Assembly (NCBI GenBank): GCA_028285385.1
Contig: JANQPR010000133.1
Coordinates: forward strand, 1 to 64,000
DNA from: Phycisphaera sp.
Lineage (GTDB): Bacteria; Planctomycetota; Phycisphaerae; Phycisphaerales; Phycisphaeraceae
Reading direction: 5' to 3'
DNA length: 64,000 bases
The notes beneath the pieces are model-generated. The model searched no databases and had not been told where the DNA came from. It saw only the letters and a program-made list of their open reading frames with translations. Made by a program: the position numbers and the translations under genes. Positions 8,612 to 17,396 of this stretch are shown piece by piece. Positions within the stretch are counted from its first letter, which is position 1, and each line of letters starts with the position of its first letter.

Positions 8612-9760
8612 TCAGCCGACGGTTACACCCCGCCGCGGCAAGGTACGACAACGAACAACAGGTCGCCACTTAGATACCGGACGGGGTAAGTCGGCCAGCC
8701 TTCCGTACAACTGTTCTTGCCCGTAGGAGCCGCTGTTGTAGTAAAGGTACAGACGACCGTCCGGCGTCACGAGCGCATGGTGACGCCAAAGGTTCACGCC
8801 CTCGCCTTCGGCGATCGCTTCGGGAGGCAACTGGTCGATCCACTCGATCGGCTCATCGGCAACCCTCCAGCCACGGGTCGGCCAGGCTTCGGGGGTATAC
8901 GCCCACCCCCCCAAGCTCGGCGCGGGCTCACGCATGACCGGCTCGACATCGACCGGCGCCGGTGGCGTCGGCCCCGCGTTGATCAACCCCCACCAGCCGC
9001 CATCCGTCGCAGGCAGCAGTTGCAGCGCAGCAATCAGACCACCCGTCCAGTGCCCCGGCGTCGCTGAGGGGCGCAGTACGGGCCCGAGTTTCTCCGCCTT
9101 CGACGCGTCGCCGCGGATCACCGCCACCGCGTTCGACGAGCCGAAGGGTGACGCGGGCTGATCTGCTTGCGCGACCGCCGGATAACCCTTGTAAAACAGC
9201 AACACCGCGTCGCGGTCCGGGAAGTGGTACGCCGTGACCGAGTCGACGTGGTACGCGTCGAAGTCCGCATCGTGACCACGCGAGACCACCGGCTCCGCCT
9301 GCACCGTCCAGGGGCCGGCCAACGAGCTTGACCACGCGCGGTGGATCACCTTGTGCCGGCCGCGATACGTCACGGTCAAGAGTACAAACCGCCCGCGGAT
9401 CCTCGCCGCGTGATTGGGGCGGTAAGGGTCCATCACGATGAAGGGCTTGTGTGTATCGCCACCCAGCGCTTCGGGGTTCACGTACTCCAACGGGCCCTGC
9501 TTCTGCCAAACACCGGGCCGACCTCGTGAATCGGCAGCCGCGATCGCCATCCCGTTGCCATTCACTTCTGCGCCGTTTAGATGGCGCTGAGCAAAATAGA
9601 ACATCCGGTACGCGCTGGCCTCGTCGTCCCAGACGACGCAAGGGTCCCCCACGACGCTCGAATCCAGACCACCCGCGGCGTCACGCTCCATGACCCGGCC
9701 GATGCGCCGCCAACGCGTTGGGGGGTGAGGGATCTTGATGGTGTCACTTCCCAGAATCAT
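8612..9760 (-). CDS. Beta-propeller glycosidase-like protein (GH43/GH117-type clan)
   Basis: A 382-residue protein with repeated five-bladed-propeller features: GDPCVVWDDEASAYRMFYFAQ, THKPFIVMDPYRPN, DADFDAYHVDSVTAYHF and DGRLYLYYNSGSYG. Asp and His residues in these strand repeats are where GH43/GH117-type enzymes keep their catalytic groups. There is no obvious signal peptide. It sits between the GH4 gene (99 bases upstream) and two sulfatases on the same strand, so it probably cleaves a bond in the desulfated oligosaccharide. Exact family is not assignable by eye; GH130 or an unclassified propeller family is possible. Confidence 0.65.
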   Translation of the reverse strand: MILGSDTIKIPHPPTRWRRIGRVMERDAAGGLDSSVVGDPCVVWDDEASAYRMFYFAQRHLNGAEVNGNGMAIAAADSRGRPGVWQKQGPLEYVNPEALGGDTHKPFIVMDPYRPNHAARIRGRFVLLTVTYRGRHKVIHRAWSSSLAGPWTVQAEPVVSRGHDADFDAYHVDSVTAYHFPDRDAVLLFYKGYPAVAQADQPASPFGSSNAVAVIRGDASKAEKLGPVLRPSATPGHWTGGLIAALQLLPATDGGWWGLINAGPTPPAPVDVEPVMREPAPSLGGWAYTPEAWPTRGWRVADEPIEWIDQLPPEAIAEGEGVNLWRHHALVTPDGRLYLYYNSGSYGQEQLYGRLADLPRPVSKWRPVVRCRTLPRRGVTVG

Positions 9761-9859
9761 CCGCGAACTCCCGATACCCAGCCCGGCTCAATCAGTCTTG
9801 CCTACAACTACCGTTCATCTCACTGCTTCAGAAAACCGTCCTCATCCGATCCGCAAGAC

Positions 9860-11245
9860 CTAGCCAGTCGCCGCGGTCGGCATGTCACACCGCGCCCGAC
9901 GCGGGTACGGTTCAGCGGAAAACCAAGCCTTTGCTGCTGCGCTCGTCGGCAACGCCAACCACGCGTCCACCAACGCCTCCGCCTGTTCCAACGACTGCGC
10001 CTGATGGCACAGCAGCAAGCGCTGCACGACGAAGTCCGGGTCGCGTTGCACGACCGCGTTCACCAGCGTCTCGCACTTGAGCCAACGCGGGATCAACGCA
10101 CCGGTCACCACCTTGGCGGGCAGGTCGGACACGGCTACAGCACGGACACCCGCGCCGTCCACCACGGCCGGCACCTCCACCACCAGGTCTTCCGGGAAGC
10201 CCCGCACCACCGGGCCCCGGTTCGGCACATTCACTTGAAAGATGCCCGGCCGGTCGTTGGCCAACGCGTCGATCACGGGAACGATCTGCTCGTCGCTAAG
10301 CTTGGGGGGGAATGTCTCCGTGATCGGTCGGCTGTCGTCGCCCGCGGCTTCCGCGATCGTGGCGACTCGCTGCGCACGAGTCTTGAGGTATTTCGCCCAA
10401 CCCAGTTCCGAGTCGAAGCCGCCGTCGGCGGTATACCAGTGCTGCCGGGTTTCGAGGTCCGTCCCGTACCACCACCCTGCGAACCGCGGCGTATCGCCGA
10501 TGCCCAGCAGGCCGAACAACCGGTACTGGTGCACCGCCGCCCGCGACAGGTGAAGGTCCCGGAAGTCGCGGTCGTGGTGCTCCGCCCAGTAGCGATCGGC
10601 TCCATTCTTGATCCAGCGGTCAAGGATCGGGTACGCGTCCTGCCCGCGATACCGAAAGCCCGTCAGCCAGACACAGTGGTTGAAACCGTGCGTCTCGGCC
10701 GTAACGTGTTCAAGCTCCAAGCCCAACACCCGCGCAACGTGGCGGTAGCCGTAGTGGCCGTGGCAAAGCCCGATGCACTTGACCGACGTGAGCCGGTGCA
10801 TCAGCGTGCAACCCTCGAAGACCGGGTTGGCGGACTGGATCAACCACGCCTCCGGGCAGAGCCGCTCCATGTCGCGGGCCACCTCGAGAAAGAACAAACA
10901 CTGCCGATAGGCGTGCAGCGTCGCGCCGCGGTAGAAACCGTGCCGTTCGGCGAGGGCTCGCTCGGCCTCAACGGTGTCGTGCCCTCCGACCAGCGCCGTG
11001 TTGATCACGAAATCCGCCCCGGCCAACGCCTCGGCCCGATTGGTCGTCGTAGTCACCGTGAGCCCCGCTGTCAGTTCATCGCTGATGCGCTCGGCCAACC
11101 GAGCGATCGTGCCTAGCCGGGACTCGTCGACATCCATCATCACCACGTGCGCACCGTGCAGCCCTGCGGTGATCGCCAAGTCACGCACCACCGCTCCGGA
11201 GAACGTTGCACTGCCGGCGCCCAGAATGACGATGCGGATGCTCAT
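9860..11245 (-). CDS. GH4 family NAD+-dependent glycosidase (alpha-galactosidase/alpha-glucuronidase type)
   Basis: A 461-residue GH4 enzyme. It opens with the NAD-binding stretch IRIVILGAGSATFSG; NPVFEGCTL and GLCHGH give the active-site Asn and metal-binding Cys/His, and AETHGFNHCVWL is the family block that usually reads GLNH. GH4 enzymes use NAD+ and a divalent metal to cleave glycosides by oxidation, elimination and reduction inside the cytoplasm. The ATG at 11245 directly precedes the Rossmann strand; the 31 upstream residues are non-conserved. It begins the minus-strand catabolic run. Whether the glycon is galactose or a uronic acid cannot be decided here; the uronate theme nearby makes glucuronidase worth testing. 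Confidence 0.85.
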   Translation of the reverse strand: MSIRIVILGAGSATFSGAVVRDLAITAGLHGAHVVMMDVDESRLGTIARLAERISDELTAGLTVTTTTNRAEALAGADFVINTALVGGHDTVEAERALAERHGFYRGATLHAYRQCLFFLEVARDMERLCPEAWLIQSANPVFEGCTLMHRLTSVKCIGLCHGHYGYRHVARVLGLELEHVTAETHGFNHCVWLTGFRYRGQDAYPILDRWIKNGADRYWAEHHDRDFRDLHLSRAAVHQYRLFGLLGIGDTPRFAGWWYGTDLETRQHWYTADGGFDSELGWAKYLKTRAQRVATIAEAAGDDSRPITETFPPKLSDEQIVPVIDALANDRPGIFQVNVPNRGPVVRGFPEDLVVEVPAVVDGAGVRAVAVSDLPAKVVTGALIPRWLKCETLVNAVVQRDPDFVVQRLLLCHQAQSLEQAEALVDAWLALPTSAAAKAWFSAEPYPRRARCDMPTAATG

Positions 11246-11334
11246 GGACGGGACGGCACGGATAACGGGATCAAGCAACATCAGCCTACGGCTCACCGCA
11301 ACGGGCCACGGGGCGTGCCCGCCGGAGCCTCTAC

Positions 11335-12168
11335 TCACTGGTCGGGGATGTTGGCGGCGTCGACCTCGGCGGCAGTCCGGGCGTAACCTCGCGGGGAGTC
11401 GGATCTGTCGTTGCTGCGGAACGGCTCGACCGATGCAAACAAGTTTACGTCCGGCCCGACCACTTCCGCCCGGCCGAAGCGTCGTGCGGAGCCATCCAAA
11501 AACCCGTAGTTTGCCCCGCCGCTGTGGCGGACGTGCTCGGCCTCCAGGAGGTCGTCTCGTCGGTTCAGGTCCATGTAGTTCTGGGCCGGGCCGTCGCGCA
11601 CCTCGGACATCACGATCGTTTCGGTCGGCTGCTTGAGCAGGTCACGGGGCACGGAACGCCCGTTGATCTTGCTGACCGCCGTATCCGTCGTGCTGCTCAT
11701 GATGCCGGCCGAGAGGTAGAACGCATTGAAGCCGTTGTAGGTGTAGCTGCGCGGCAGCTTGTCGGCCTCACCGGTCGGCAGCGTGCCCGAGACCCCGGGC
11801 TCTTCTTGGGACGGGCACTGCAGGATCTCGGTCGAGCCGTAGTACTCCTCGAACGCCGTGGGCCACCGCGCGGTGTTGAAGCGCTGCCCCTCGAACTCCT
11901 CGGTCCCGTCGGCTTTGAAACCACTGAACCGCGCGATGTAGTTGCCGCCGTAATCCACCGCGTAGACCTCGTTGGCCTGAGCAAAGCTCCGCAGGTGCGT
12001 CGCGCACTTGATCGCACGGGCGGTCTCTCGCGCCGCCCCCAATGCCGGCAGTAGGATCCCTATCAGCAGCGCAATGATGCTAATCACCACAAGCAGTTCG
12101 ATCAGGGTGAAGCCTCGACTACTCGTGAGGCACGATTCACGTAGGCGGGGGTTCGGTGAGTCGTTCAT
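11335..12168 (-). CDS. Prepilin-like protein with H-x9-DG box
   Basis: A 277-residue protein with the type IV pilin/pseudopilin start [20 protein letters not shown] near residue 18, cleaved after Gly by a prepilin peptidase, then a long hydrophobic helix and [12 protein letters not shown]. Near the C-terminus [12 protein letters not shown] fits the H-x9-DG signature common in planctomycete pseudopilin-like proteins of unknown role. The ATG at 12168 leaves a short basic leader. It is followed after 89 bases by the GH4 gene and preceded by an operator-like palindrome at 12305. Expected location is the cytoplasmic membrane with the body outside. Confidence 0.88.
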   Translation of the reverse strand: MNDSPNPRLRESCLTSSRGFTLIELLVVISIIALLIGILLPALGAARETARAIKCATHLRSFAQANEVYAVDYGGNYIARFSGFKADGTEEFEGQRFNTARWPTAFEEYYGSTEILQCPSQEEPGVSGTLPTGEADKLPRSYTYNGFNAFYLSAGIMSSTTDTAVSKINGRSVPRDLLKQPTETIVMSEVRDGPAQNYMDLNRRDDLLEAEHVRHSGGANYGFLDGSARRFGRAEVVGPDVNLFASVEPFRSNDRSDSPRGYARTAAEVDAANIPDQ

Positions 12169-12304
12169 GCTTGAAACCAAGGAGCGGATGCGGCGGGAGA
12201 GCTGAGAGGGAAGAAACGGACATCGGGTACTCGCCGGCGGACACGACGGTGCTAGCAAGTCAACCGATGCGGTCTACTATCCGCGATGACGGCAGCTCGG
12301 ACAA

Positions 12305-12319
12305 TGCAAAATACTTGCA
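12305..12319. promoter_or_regulatory. Operator-like palindrome TGCAA-n5-TTGCA
   Basis: The sequence TGCAAAATACTTGCA is a perfect 5-5-5 inverted repeat 137 bases upstream of the prepilin-like gene. The same pattern, sharing TGCAAAA and TTGCA, recurs at 14079-14093. Symmetry, spacing and position ahead of two minus-strand genes suit a transcription factor site; the XylR-like regulator at 14108-15298 is the obvious candidate. Confidence 0.5.
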
Positions 12320-12437
12320 CATATAAAGCCAGAATATTGCAATCGCGTTATGTCGTCTGGTTAACCACACAACCAACCCAATCCAGCACCGTCCGCTGGG
12401 TCACGGCGGAGATGGCAAAACGAAACAGCGGCGGATC

Positions 12438-12472
12438 AAAAACTTGCCCGCGAGGACGAACTCGCGGGCAAG
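12438..12472 (-). terminator. Rho-independent terminator of the PEP-CTERM gene
   Basis: A perfect 12-bp stem (CTTGCCCGCGAG with CTCGCGGGCAAG, loop 6) lies 33 bases after the stop at 12505 and is followed on the minus strand by TTTTT. Confidence 0.85.
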
Positions 12473-12504
12473 CTGGAAGTAGGCGGTGGTTGGCGAAATC
12501 GAAC

Positions 12505-13779
12505 TCACACGTCGCGCCGCCCACGTGACCGCAGCGCGACACCGAGCAGAGCTAGACCAGCTAGTGCGCTCGGCTCGGGAACGTTCACTCCGCTGAAGTC
12601 CGGCGCGGCGGTACTGCCCCAGTTCTGGAGCACGCCGTCGAGCTCGTTCTGGTCGACCGTGCCGTCGAACGGCCCGCCGCCGACCAGGGCGCCTTCGTCG
12701 CCGGTGAAGGTGCCGGTGCCCCAGTTCTGCAGCACGATGTCTAGGTCGCCCTGCTCCACTTGGCCGGAGGTGTCGTAGTCGCCCACTAGCGAGCCGACGC
12801 CGGCCAAAGCCGCGATGTCGGCATCGCTGAGGATGGTGCTGGCCCAGAACTTGACCTCGTCAAGCTGACCGAACGCAAAGAACGGCTCGTTGGCGTTGTT
12901 CTGCGCACCGATGTTTAGGATTTTGTTGGCGAAGTCGGCATCGTAGCCGTCAACCGAAAACGCGCTGTCAACCACGAACGTGTCAAAGAGTACGCCGTCG
13001 GCGTAGAACTTGGTCACGACGTTACCCGTGGCGTCGGGGTCCGTGCCGTCGAGCACGATCGCGACGTGGTGGTACATATCGTCGTCAGGCACGGTGTCCA
13101 GCGGCACACCGTTGTCCTGCGGGTCGGTCGTGACGGTCCGGTTGCCGATCATGCTGGTACCGTTGGTGTCGCCGAACTCGGCGCGGAGGTCACGGTTGTC
13201 GGGGTCGGCGACGGGGTGGCGAAACTCGTTGAGGAAGAACTTGAACCCATCGATCGGGAACTCGCTCCAGTTGTTCGCCAATGACATCAGGCGCCCGCTG
13301 CTGTTGTTGCTTGGGTTGGGGTTTCGCCCGTTGCTGGCCGACTGGTTCGGATTCGTCCCCAGCTTGACCCAGGCGGAGAAGGTGAACTGCTGCCCGAGAT
13401 CGAACGCGGGGATGACCATGGGCCCGCCAAGCGTGCCGATGTCCTCCGCCCCTGGGGCGGTGTCGGTGAAGTTCGTCGGCTGGAAAGCGCCGACTCCGGC
13501 GAAGGCGTCTGTGCTGATGGTCGGGCTGAACGCCGACGGCCCAGCGAAGTTCACGCCGGTGGTGCGGTTGAGCACGCCGCTGCGGTCCAGGGTGGTCAGC
13601 ACGCCGTCGAAGGCGTTGCCCGCCGAACCGACGTTGGCCACCGTGGTGCCAGACACGTTGCCGGGCTCGAAGTCGTAGTACAGATCCGGCACGGGCTGTG
13701 CGGAGACGGCTCCGGCCACGCAGACCACGGGAGCGATCGACAGCATGAGCCGAGGACAGCGTTGAGAAGACATCAGCAT
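12505..13779 (-). CDS. PEP-CTERM surface protein with LamG-like domain and dockerin-like module
   Basis: A 424-residue exported protein. A signal peptide (VVCVAGAVSAQP) is followed by a LamG/concanavalin-like domain (about 30-310: YYDFEPGN, FTFSAWVKLG, YHHVAIVLDG, FGQLDEVKFW). Next come two short Ca-loop-like repeats, DYDTSGQVEQGDLDIVLQNW and FDGTVDQNELDGVLQNW, and a terminal VPEPSALAGLALLG plus Arg-rich tail, the PEP-CTERM sorting signal recognised by exosortase. AGGAGG nine bases upstream fixes the ATG at 13779. The carboxyl third is nearly identical to that of the protein at 19301-20563. Likely anchored at the surface to bind glycan or partner proteins; no catalytic motif is seen. Confidence 0.88.
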   Translation of the reverse strand: MLMSSQRCPRLMLSIAPVVCVAGAVSAQPVPDLYYDFEPGNVSGTTVANVGSAGNAFDGVLTTLDRSGVLNRTTGVNFAGPSAFSPTISTDAFAGVGAFQPTNFTDTAPGAEDIGTLGGPMVIPAFDLGQQFTFSAWVKLGTNPNQSASNGRNPNPSNNSSGRLMSLANNWSEFPIDGFKFFLNEFRHPVADPDNRDLRAEFGDTNGTSMIGNRTVTTDPQDNGVPLDTVPDDDMYHHVAIVLDGTDPDATGNVVTKFYADGVLFDTFVVDSAFSVDGYDADFANKILNIGAQNNANEPFFAFGQLDEVKFWASTILSDADIAALAGVGSLVGDYDTSGQVEQGDLDIVLQNWGTGTFTGDEGALVGGGPFDGTVDQNELDGVLQNWGSTAAPDFSGVNVPEPSALAGLALLGVALRSRGRRDV

Positions 13780-14010
13780 GACGGGAATCCTCCTAACGGG
13801 CACTAAACAAGTTCAAATGGGAGAGGACACTTCAAAAAATGACGAGCAGGAGTGGGCGTAGTACAGGTCGCCATTGACGGCATTCAGGCACACCAGGGCG
13901 GAAGCCGAGGAAACCGACCGGTGTTGGCTCAGGCAAACATAACGCGGGTATCGGGCCACGCCCATTCCAAGATGCGAAGGCGTGAAGAGCGAAAAACGAA
14001 GAACAAACCG

Positions 14011-14033
14011 GCGTCTCCCTCGGGGAGAGGCGC
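14011..14033 (-). terminator. Weak terminator-like hairpin after the regulator gene
   Basis: TCTCCC/GGGAGA with an outer GCG/CGC (bulged) forms a hairpin 75 bases after the regulator stop, followed on the minus strand by a T-rich run. It could equally be a structure in the 5' leader of the PEP-CTERM mRNA. The rest of 13780-14107 holds no convincing gene. Confidence 0.35.
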
Positions 14034-14078
14034 GGTTTCCGAAGGAGGAATTATGGCCTTTAAACGCGATATCAACCA

Positions 14079-14093
14079 TGCAAAACAGTTGCA
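14079..14093. promoter_or_regulatory. Operator-like palindrome TGCAA-n5-TTGCA (second copy)
   Basis: TGCAAAACAGTTGCA matches the site at 12305-12319 in both arms and in the first two spacer bases. It sits just after the regulator's stop and about 300 bases upstream of the PEP-CTERM start at 13779, so it could control that gene or form part of its promoter region. Confidence 0.5.
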
Positions 14094-14107
14094 GATTGAC
14101 TGCCGAT

Positions 14108-15298
14108 TTATTGCACGGCGTCTCGCTCGATGTTGCCGAGCACCCCCGCGTATCGACCCCGGTGGCGAAGCCGGTAATCGCTGGGCCGCTCACCCTCCAG
14201 TTCCTTGAAAGTCGCGCCTAGCTGCCGGCCGTCCCGGAACCCCGAACTCCGGGCGACCTCATCCATCCGCAGGTCGGTTTCTGCTAGTAGTCGCTTGGCC
14301 TTCTCGACCTGCGTCCGGCGGATCTGTTGCCACGGCGAATGCCCGACCGCGTCACGAAATCGATACTCCAAGGACCGGCGAGACAAGCCGACAAAGTCCG
14401 CCAGTTCATCCACCGTGACGCGTTGATCCACGTGATCGCGGAGGTACCGCAGGCACGCTGCCACCGCGGTATCGGGGATCGCGTACACGTCCGACGATTC
14501 ACGAGCGACAACTTCCAACGGCGGGACTACCACCGATGAACCCGGCGGTTTGCCACCACGCAGCAGGCCCGCCAGGATCTTTGCGGCCCGATACCCGATC
14601 TCTTGGCTAGGCACGGCGAGGCTGCTGATGCCCAAGGGCCCGAGCGTGCAAAGCAGCTCGTCGTTGTCCACGCCCACGATCGCTGCTTGCCCGGGCACCT
14701 CGACTTCGGCCAATCGGCACGCGCTGATCAAGTCGAACGCGCGTTCATCGTTCCCGGCCATGATCCCCACCGGCTTCTCGAGCCGGCCGACCCAGGCGGC
14801 CATGTGTTCGAGCGCCATGCGAGACGTAACCCGCCCGGGGCGGGTCTGACGCGCACGATAGACCTGCCCGACCAAGCCTTGCTCCGCGGTCGCCAGCACA
14901 AAGCCCGACTCCCTACCGGCTTCCAGGCGGTGCGCCGGCCATCCGCAAAACGCCAGGTTCCGGAACCCCCGGGCCACAAAATGGTTCACCACTGCCCGAC
15001 CGATCTGCTCGTCAGACTGGTACACCATCGGCAGGCGGGCGTCGATCCGGCTAACACTCACCACCGGCGTCCGCGTCCGCGTGAGCGTGCGGGCCGCGTC
15101 GGCATGTGTGATCGTGGCGATCACGCCATCGCTCTCCCGACACACCCGCTTGAGTTCCTTCTCCGACACGCTCGTGGGGACGTAGTCCAGCTTCCACGGC
15201 CCTCGCTGCATCGCATATGCCGCGACGCCGCGGATCAAACCACGCCCCCAGCCCTGGTGCAGATCGACGAGGACGTGAATGATTGGCAGGTGTTTCAT
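14108..15298 (-). CDS. XylR-like sugar-responsive regulator (LacI-type sensor + AraC helix-turn-helix)
   Basis: A 396-residue one-component regulator. Residues about 1-275 form a LacI/periplasmic-binding-like sugar sensor (HVLVDLHQGWGRGLIRGV, GNDERAFDLISACR, AIVGVDNDE). The last 110 residues form a double helix-turn-helix of AraC type (VDELADFVGLSRRSLEYRFR, LRMDEVARSSGFRDGRQLGATFK). This is the arrangement of E. coli XylR, which binds DNA at its C-terminus when the sensor holds xylose. The ATG at 15298 is chosen since the longer frame overlaps the divergent gene. It faces the gene at 15436 across 137 bases and probably controls both directions. The actual inducer is unknown. Confidence 0.9.
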   Translation of the reverse strand: MKHLPIIHVLVDLHQGWGRGLIRGVAAYAMQRGPWKLDYVPTSVSEKELKRVCRESDGVIATITHADAARTLTRTRTPVVSVSRIDARLPMVYQSDEQIGRAVVNHFVARGFRNLAFCGWPAHRLEAGRESGFVLATAEQGLVGQVYRARQTRPGRVTSRMALEHMAAWVGRLEKPVGIMAGNDERAFDLISACRLAEVEVPGQAAIVGVDNDELLCTLGPLGISSLAVPSQEIGYRAAKILAGLLRGGKPPGSSVVVPPLEVVARESSDVYAIPDTAVAACLRYLRDHVDQRVTVDELADFVGLSRRSLEYRFRDAVGHSPWQQIRRTQVEKAKRLLAETDLRMDEVARSSGFRDGRQLGATFKELEGERPSDYRLRHRGRYAGVLGNIERDAVQ

Positions 15299-15435
15299 CG
15301 TCGACACAACCCCGAGGTGCTTCGCAAACGAGTTGAATGAATCGCGCAATCTATGGCCACACTCTCGTAAACGCGCTCGGCTGCGTCAATGAACCGAGTA
15401 CGCTTGATTTCACTTCACGGTCCCCATTCAGTCAT

Positions 15436-17187
15436 ATGCCGGCCACCCCCACGCCCCCGAACGAATCGACTCGAGGCGCCTCACCGTCAGAGGCCCGTCG
15501 CGTTGCCCTTACGCTGAGCCGATGGGCCGACGGGCACCTGCCCCACCAGTGCATGGACCCGGAGGACCCGGACTACGGCGGGTTCGTACACCCATCGAGC
15601 CGTTTTGTGGACGGGCGGCAATCCATCCTTAAGGGACAGGAGTTGTGCGCACTCTACCTGACCCCGGGCGTTGATCTGCCGTGGAGTCGATCCCGGTTGG
15701 CTCGACACGTCGGGGCACACTTGGCCTTCCTTCGCACTTGTGCCTACGAAGACGGCTCGATTGATCACCTCGGGTCGGGGATCGGCACGGGGCCGGAGGC
15801 CGGCTTCGTGCTGCCCTTCCTATGCGAGACCTTCCGGCGATTCTCCGCATCCGACCTTCCCGAGCAACGCGAAGCGTTGGACACACTCGAGCCCTTTATT
15901 CTCCGGTCAGCCGACGTCGTGCGACGCGAACCGGCGCTCACCTCGAACCACCGGTGGGCGGCTTGCGCGGGCCCGCTGTCGGTTGTGCAAGGCCTGTTCC
16001 CAAACCCGAAAAACGCCTCCGTCATCGACGACTATCTCGCAGACGGAATCGACCTCAACGACGACGGTCTCTATTACGAAGAACGCAGCCCGAACTACGA
16101 CACGGTGGCCAACTGGGGCTTGATCCTGCTGGCCGACCACTATCGCCGCCCAGACCTGCTCAAGTTGGTTGAGCGAAACCTGCGCTTCGCCCTCAAGATG
16201 AGGCAACCCAACGGCGAAGCGGAGACCCTGTTCAGTCTGCGGCAAGACCGGGGCAAAGCCGGCGCGTCCTTCGGGAACTATTACATCATGCGACGGATCG
16301 CCAACGAATCCGGCGACGGTGTTCTTGCCCAGGGGGCGGACCAGTTGCTGGAGGAGATGGAAAAGAGCGACGACCGCGACCGGATCATCACGTCTTATCA
16401 CCTGCTGAGCGTGGCCCGCCGTGCCGACGAGTTGACCATCGCTCGCAAGCCATTACCAAACAACTACGTCGAATGGTTTAACACGAGCGCGATGTGGCGG
16501 GCCCGCTCGATGGGCGCGGCGGCCACTGTGGCGGCGGACCCGGGCGGGCATTACTTCGACACGATCCTTGGCGGCTGGGGCGGAGCAAAGCGATCCGACG
16601 CGGTGATGAGTTACCACTTCCACGACGCCGTGATCGCTTCGGTCAAGCTGCTGTGGGGAGCCGGCATCGGTGGGCTTCGCCCACAAAGGATCGAGCAGCT
16701 CGGGGACAACGAGGTTCGTCTGAGTTTCGACGACCCGGGCTGGGACCACATCGCGCACTTCCGCCGGGAAGAGCGGCGTGAACCCCGGCGCCTCCCGGTC
16801 AACCTGCGCGGGTCGATCGACGTCGCGTGGCAGGCGTGTGGCGAGGTTGCGCTGCGGATCCGGGTCGAAGGCTGGGAACGCGTGCCGGTTAATCTGCAGT
16901 TGCTGCTGCGTGAGCAAGGCGAACTGGTACCCGCCGATAAGGGCCCGCTGGCGCTGGAGCGTGGAGGCCGGACGTACAGCGATGGCGGCACGTACACCCT
17001 GCGCAGCCCTGCGGGCGCACGGGTTGAAGTCCTTGGCCTGCCGCAGAGCAAGCATCAACTGAACTTGGGCAAGAGCCCGCCCATTCCCGGCAAGGCCGAA
17101 CGCCGTGCTCACCGCTTGATCGCCGGGCTGTTGACGCCGGTAGATTTCCGAGTGGTGCTACGGCCGGTCCGTCCGGTTGACACTTGA
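15436..17187 (+). CDS. Predicted alpha/alpha-toroid polysaccharide-degrading protein, family not identified
   Basis: A 583-residue protein, divergent from the XylR-like regulator. The first 370 residues look helical with conserved aromatic and acidic clusters: DGSIDHLGSGIGTGPEAGFV, TSNHRWAACAGPLSVVQGLF, and DGLYYEERSPNYDTVANWG. The remainder is beta-rich. This order (helical toroid then beta-sandwich) is seen in heparinase-type lyases and several glycoside hydrolases; NHRW and YYEERSPNYD are candidate catalytic blocks. I cannot place it in a named family. The ATG at 15436 is the best start; an in-frame start at 15337 would overlap the regulator gene. No clear signal peptide is visible. Context implies a main-chain or side-chain cleaving enzyme. 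Confidence 0.6.
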   Translation: MPATPTPPNESTRGASPSEARRVALTLSRWADGHLPHQCMDPEDPDYGGFVHPSSRFVDGRQSILKGQELCALYLTPGVDLPWSRSRLARHVGAHLAFLRTCAYEDGSIDHLGSGIGTGPEAGFVLPFLCETFRRFSASDLPEQREALDTLEPFILRSADVVRREPALTSNHRWAACAGPLSVVQGLFPNPKNASVIDDYLADGIDLNDDGLYYEERSPNYDTVANWGLILLADHYRRPDLLKLVERNLRFALKMRQPNGEAETLFSLRQDRGKAGASFGNYYIMRRIANESGDGVLAQGADQLLEEMEKSDDRDRIITSYHLLSVARRADELTIARKPLPNNYVEWFNTSAMWRARSMGAAATVAADPGGHYFDTILGGWGGAKRSDAVMSYHFHDAVIASVKLLWGAGIGGLRPQRIEQLGDNEVRLSFDDPGWDHIAHFRREERREPRRLPVNLRGSIDVAWQACGEVALRIRVEGWERVPVNLQLLLREQGELVPADKGPLALERGGRTYSDGGTYTLRSPAGARVEVLGLPQSKHQLNLGKSPPIPGKAERRAHRLIAGLLTPVDFRVVLRPVRPVDT

Positions 17188-17396
17188 CCACACGCAGAAC
17201 CCAACCGGCTACCGCAGTTGCCCCGTCAACGAACTGCGGCACACTCACATTAGAGAGGCCTGCAACATTTAGGCAGTAACGCTACAAGCTCTCTGCATTG
17301 CCCGTGTCGTGAAGCAGCGGTAGGCTCGAGGCTTGCCGGTTGAACGACACTACGCCTGAGCATGTTTCAAGTTCCCTTTCTTGGCCGGCCGCAACC

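Noticed and set aside
13813-14193. Minus-strand frame of 126 codons between regulator and PEP-CTERM gene
   Set aside because: It overlaps the regulator's 3' end, covers the hairpin and operator, and has no coding-like composition.
14053-14208. Plus-strand start MAFKRDINH with a good GGAGGA ribosome-like site
   Set aside because: The frame soon enters the antisense of the regulator gene and becomes Arg-rich; the purine run is probably coincidence.
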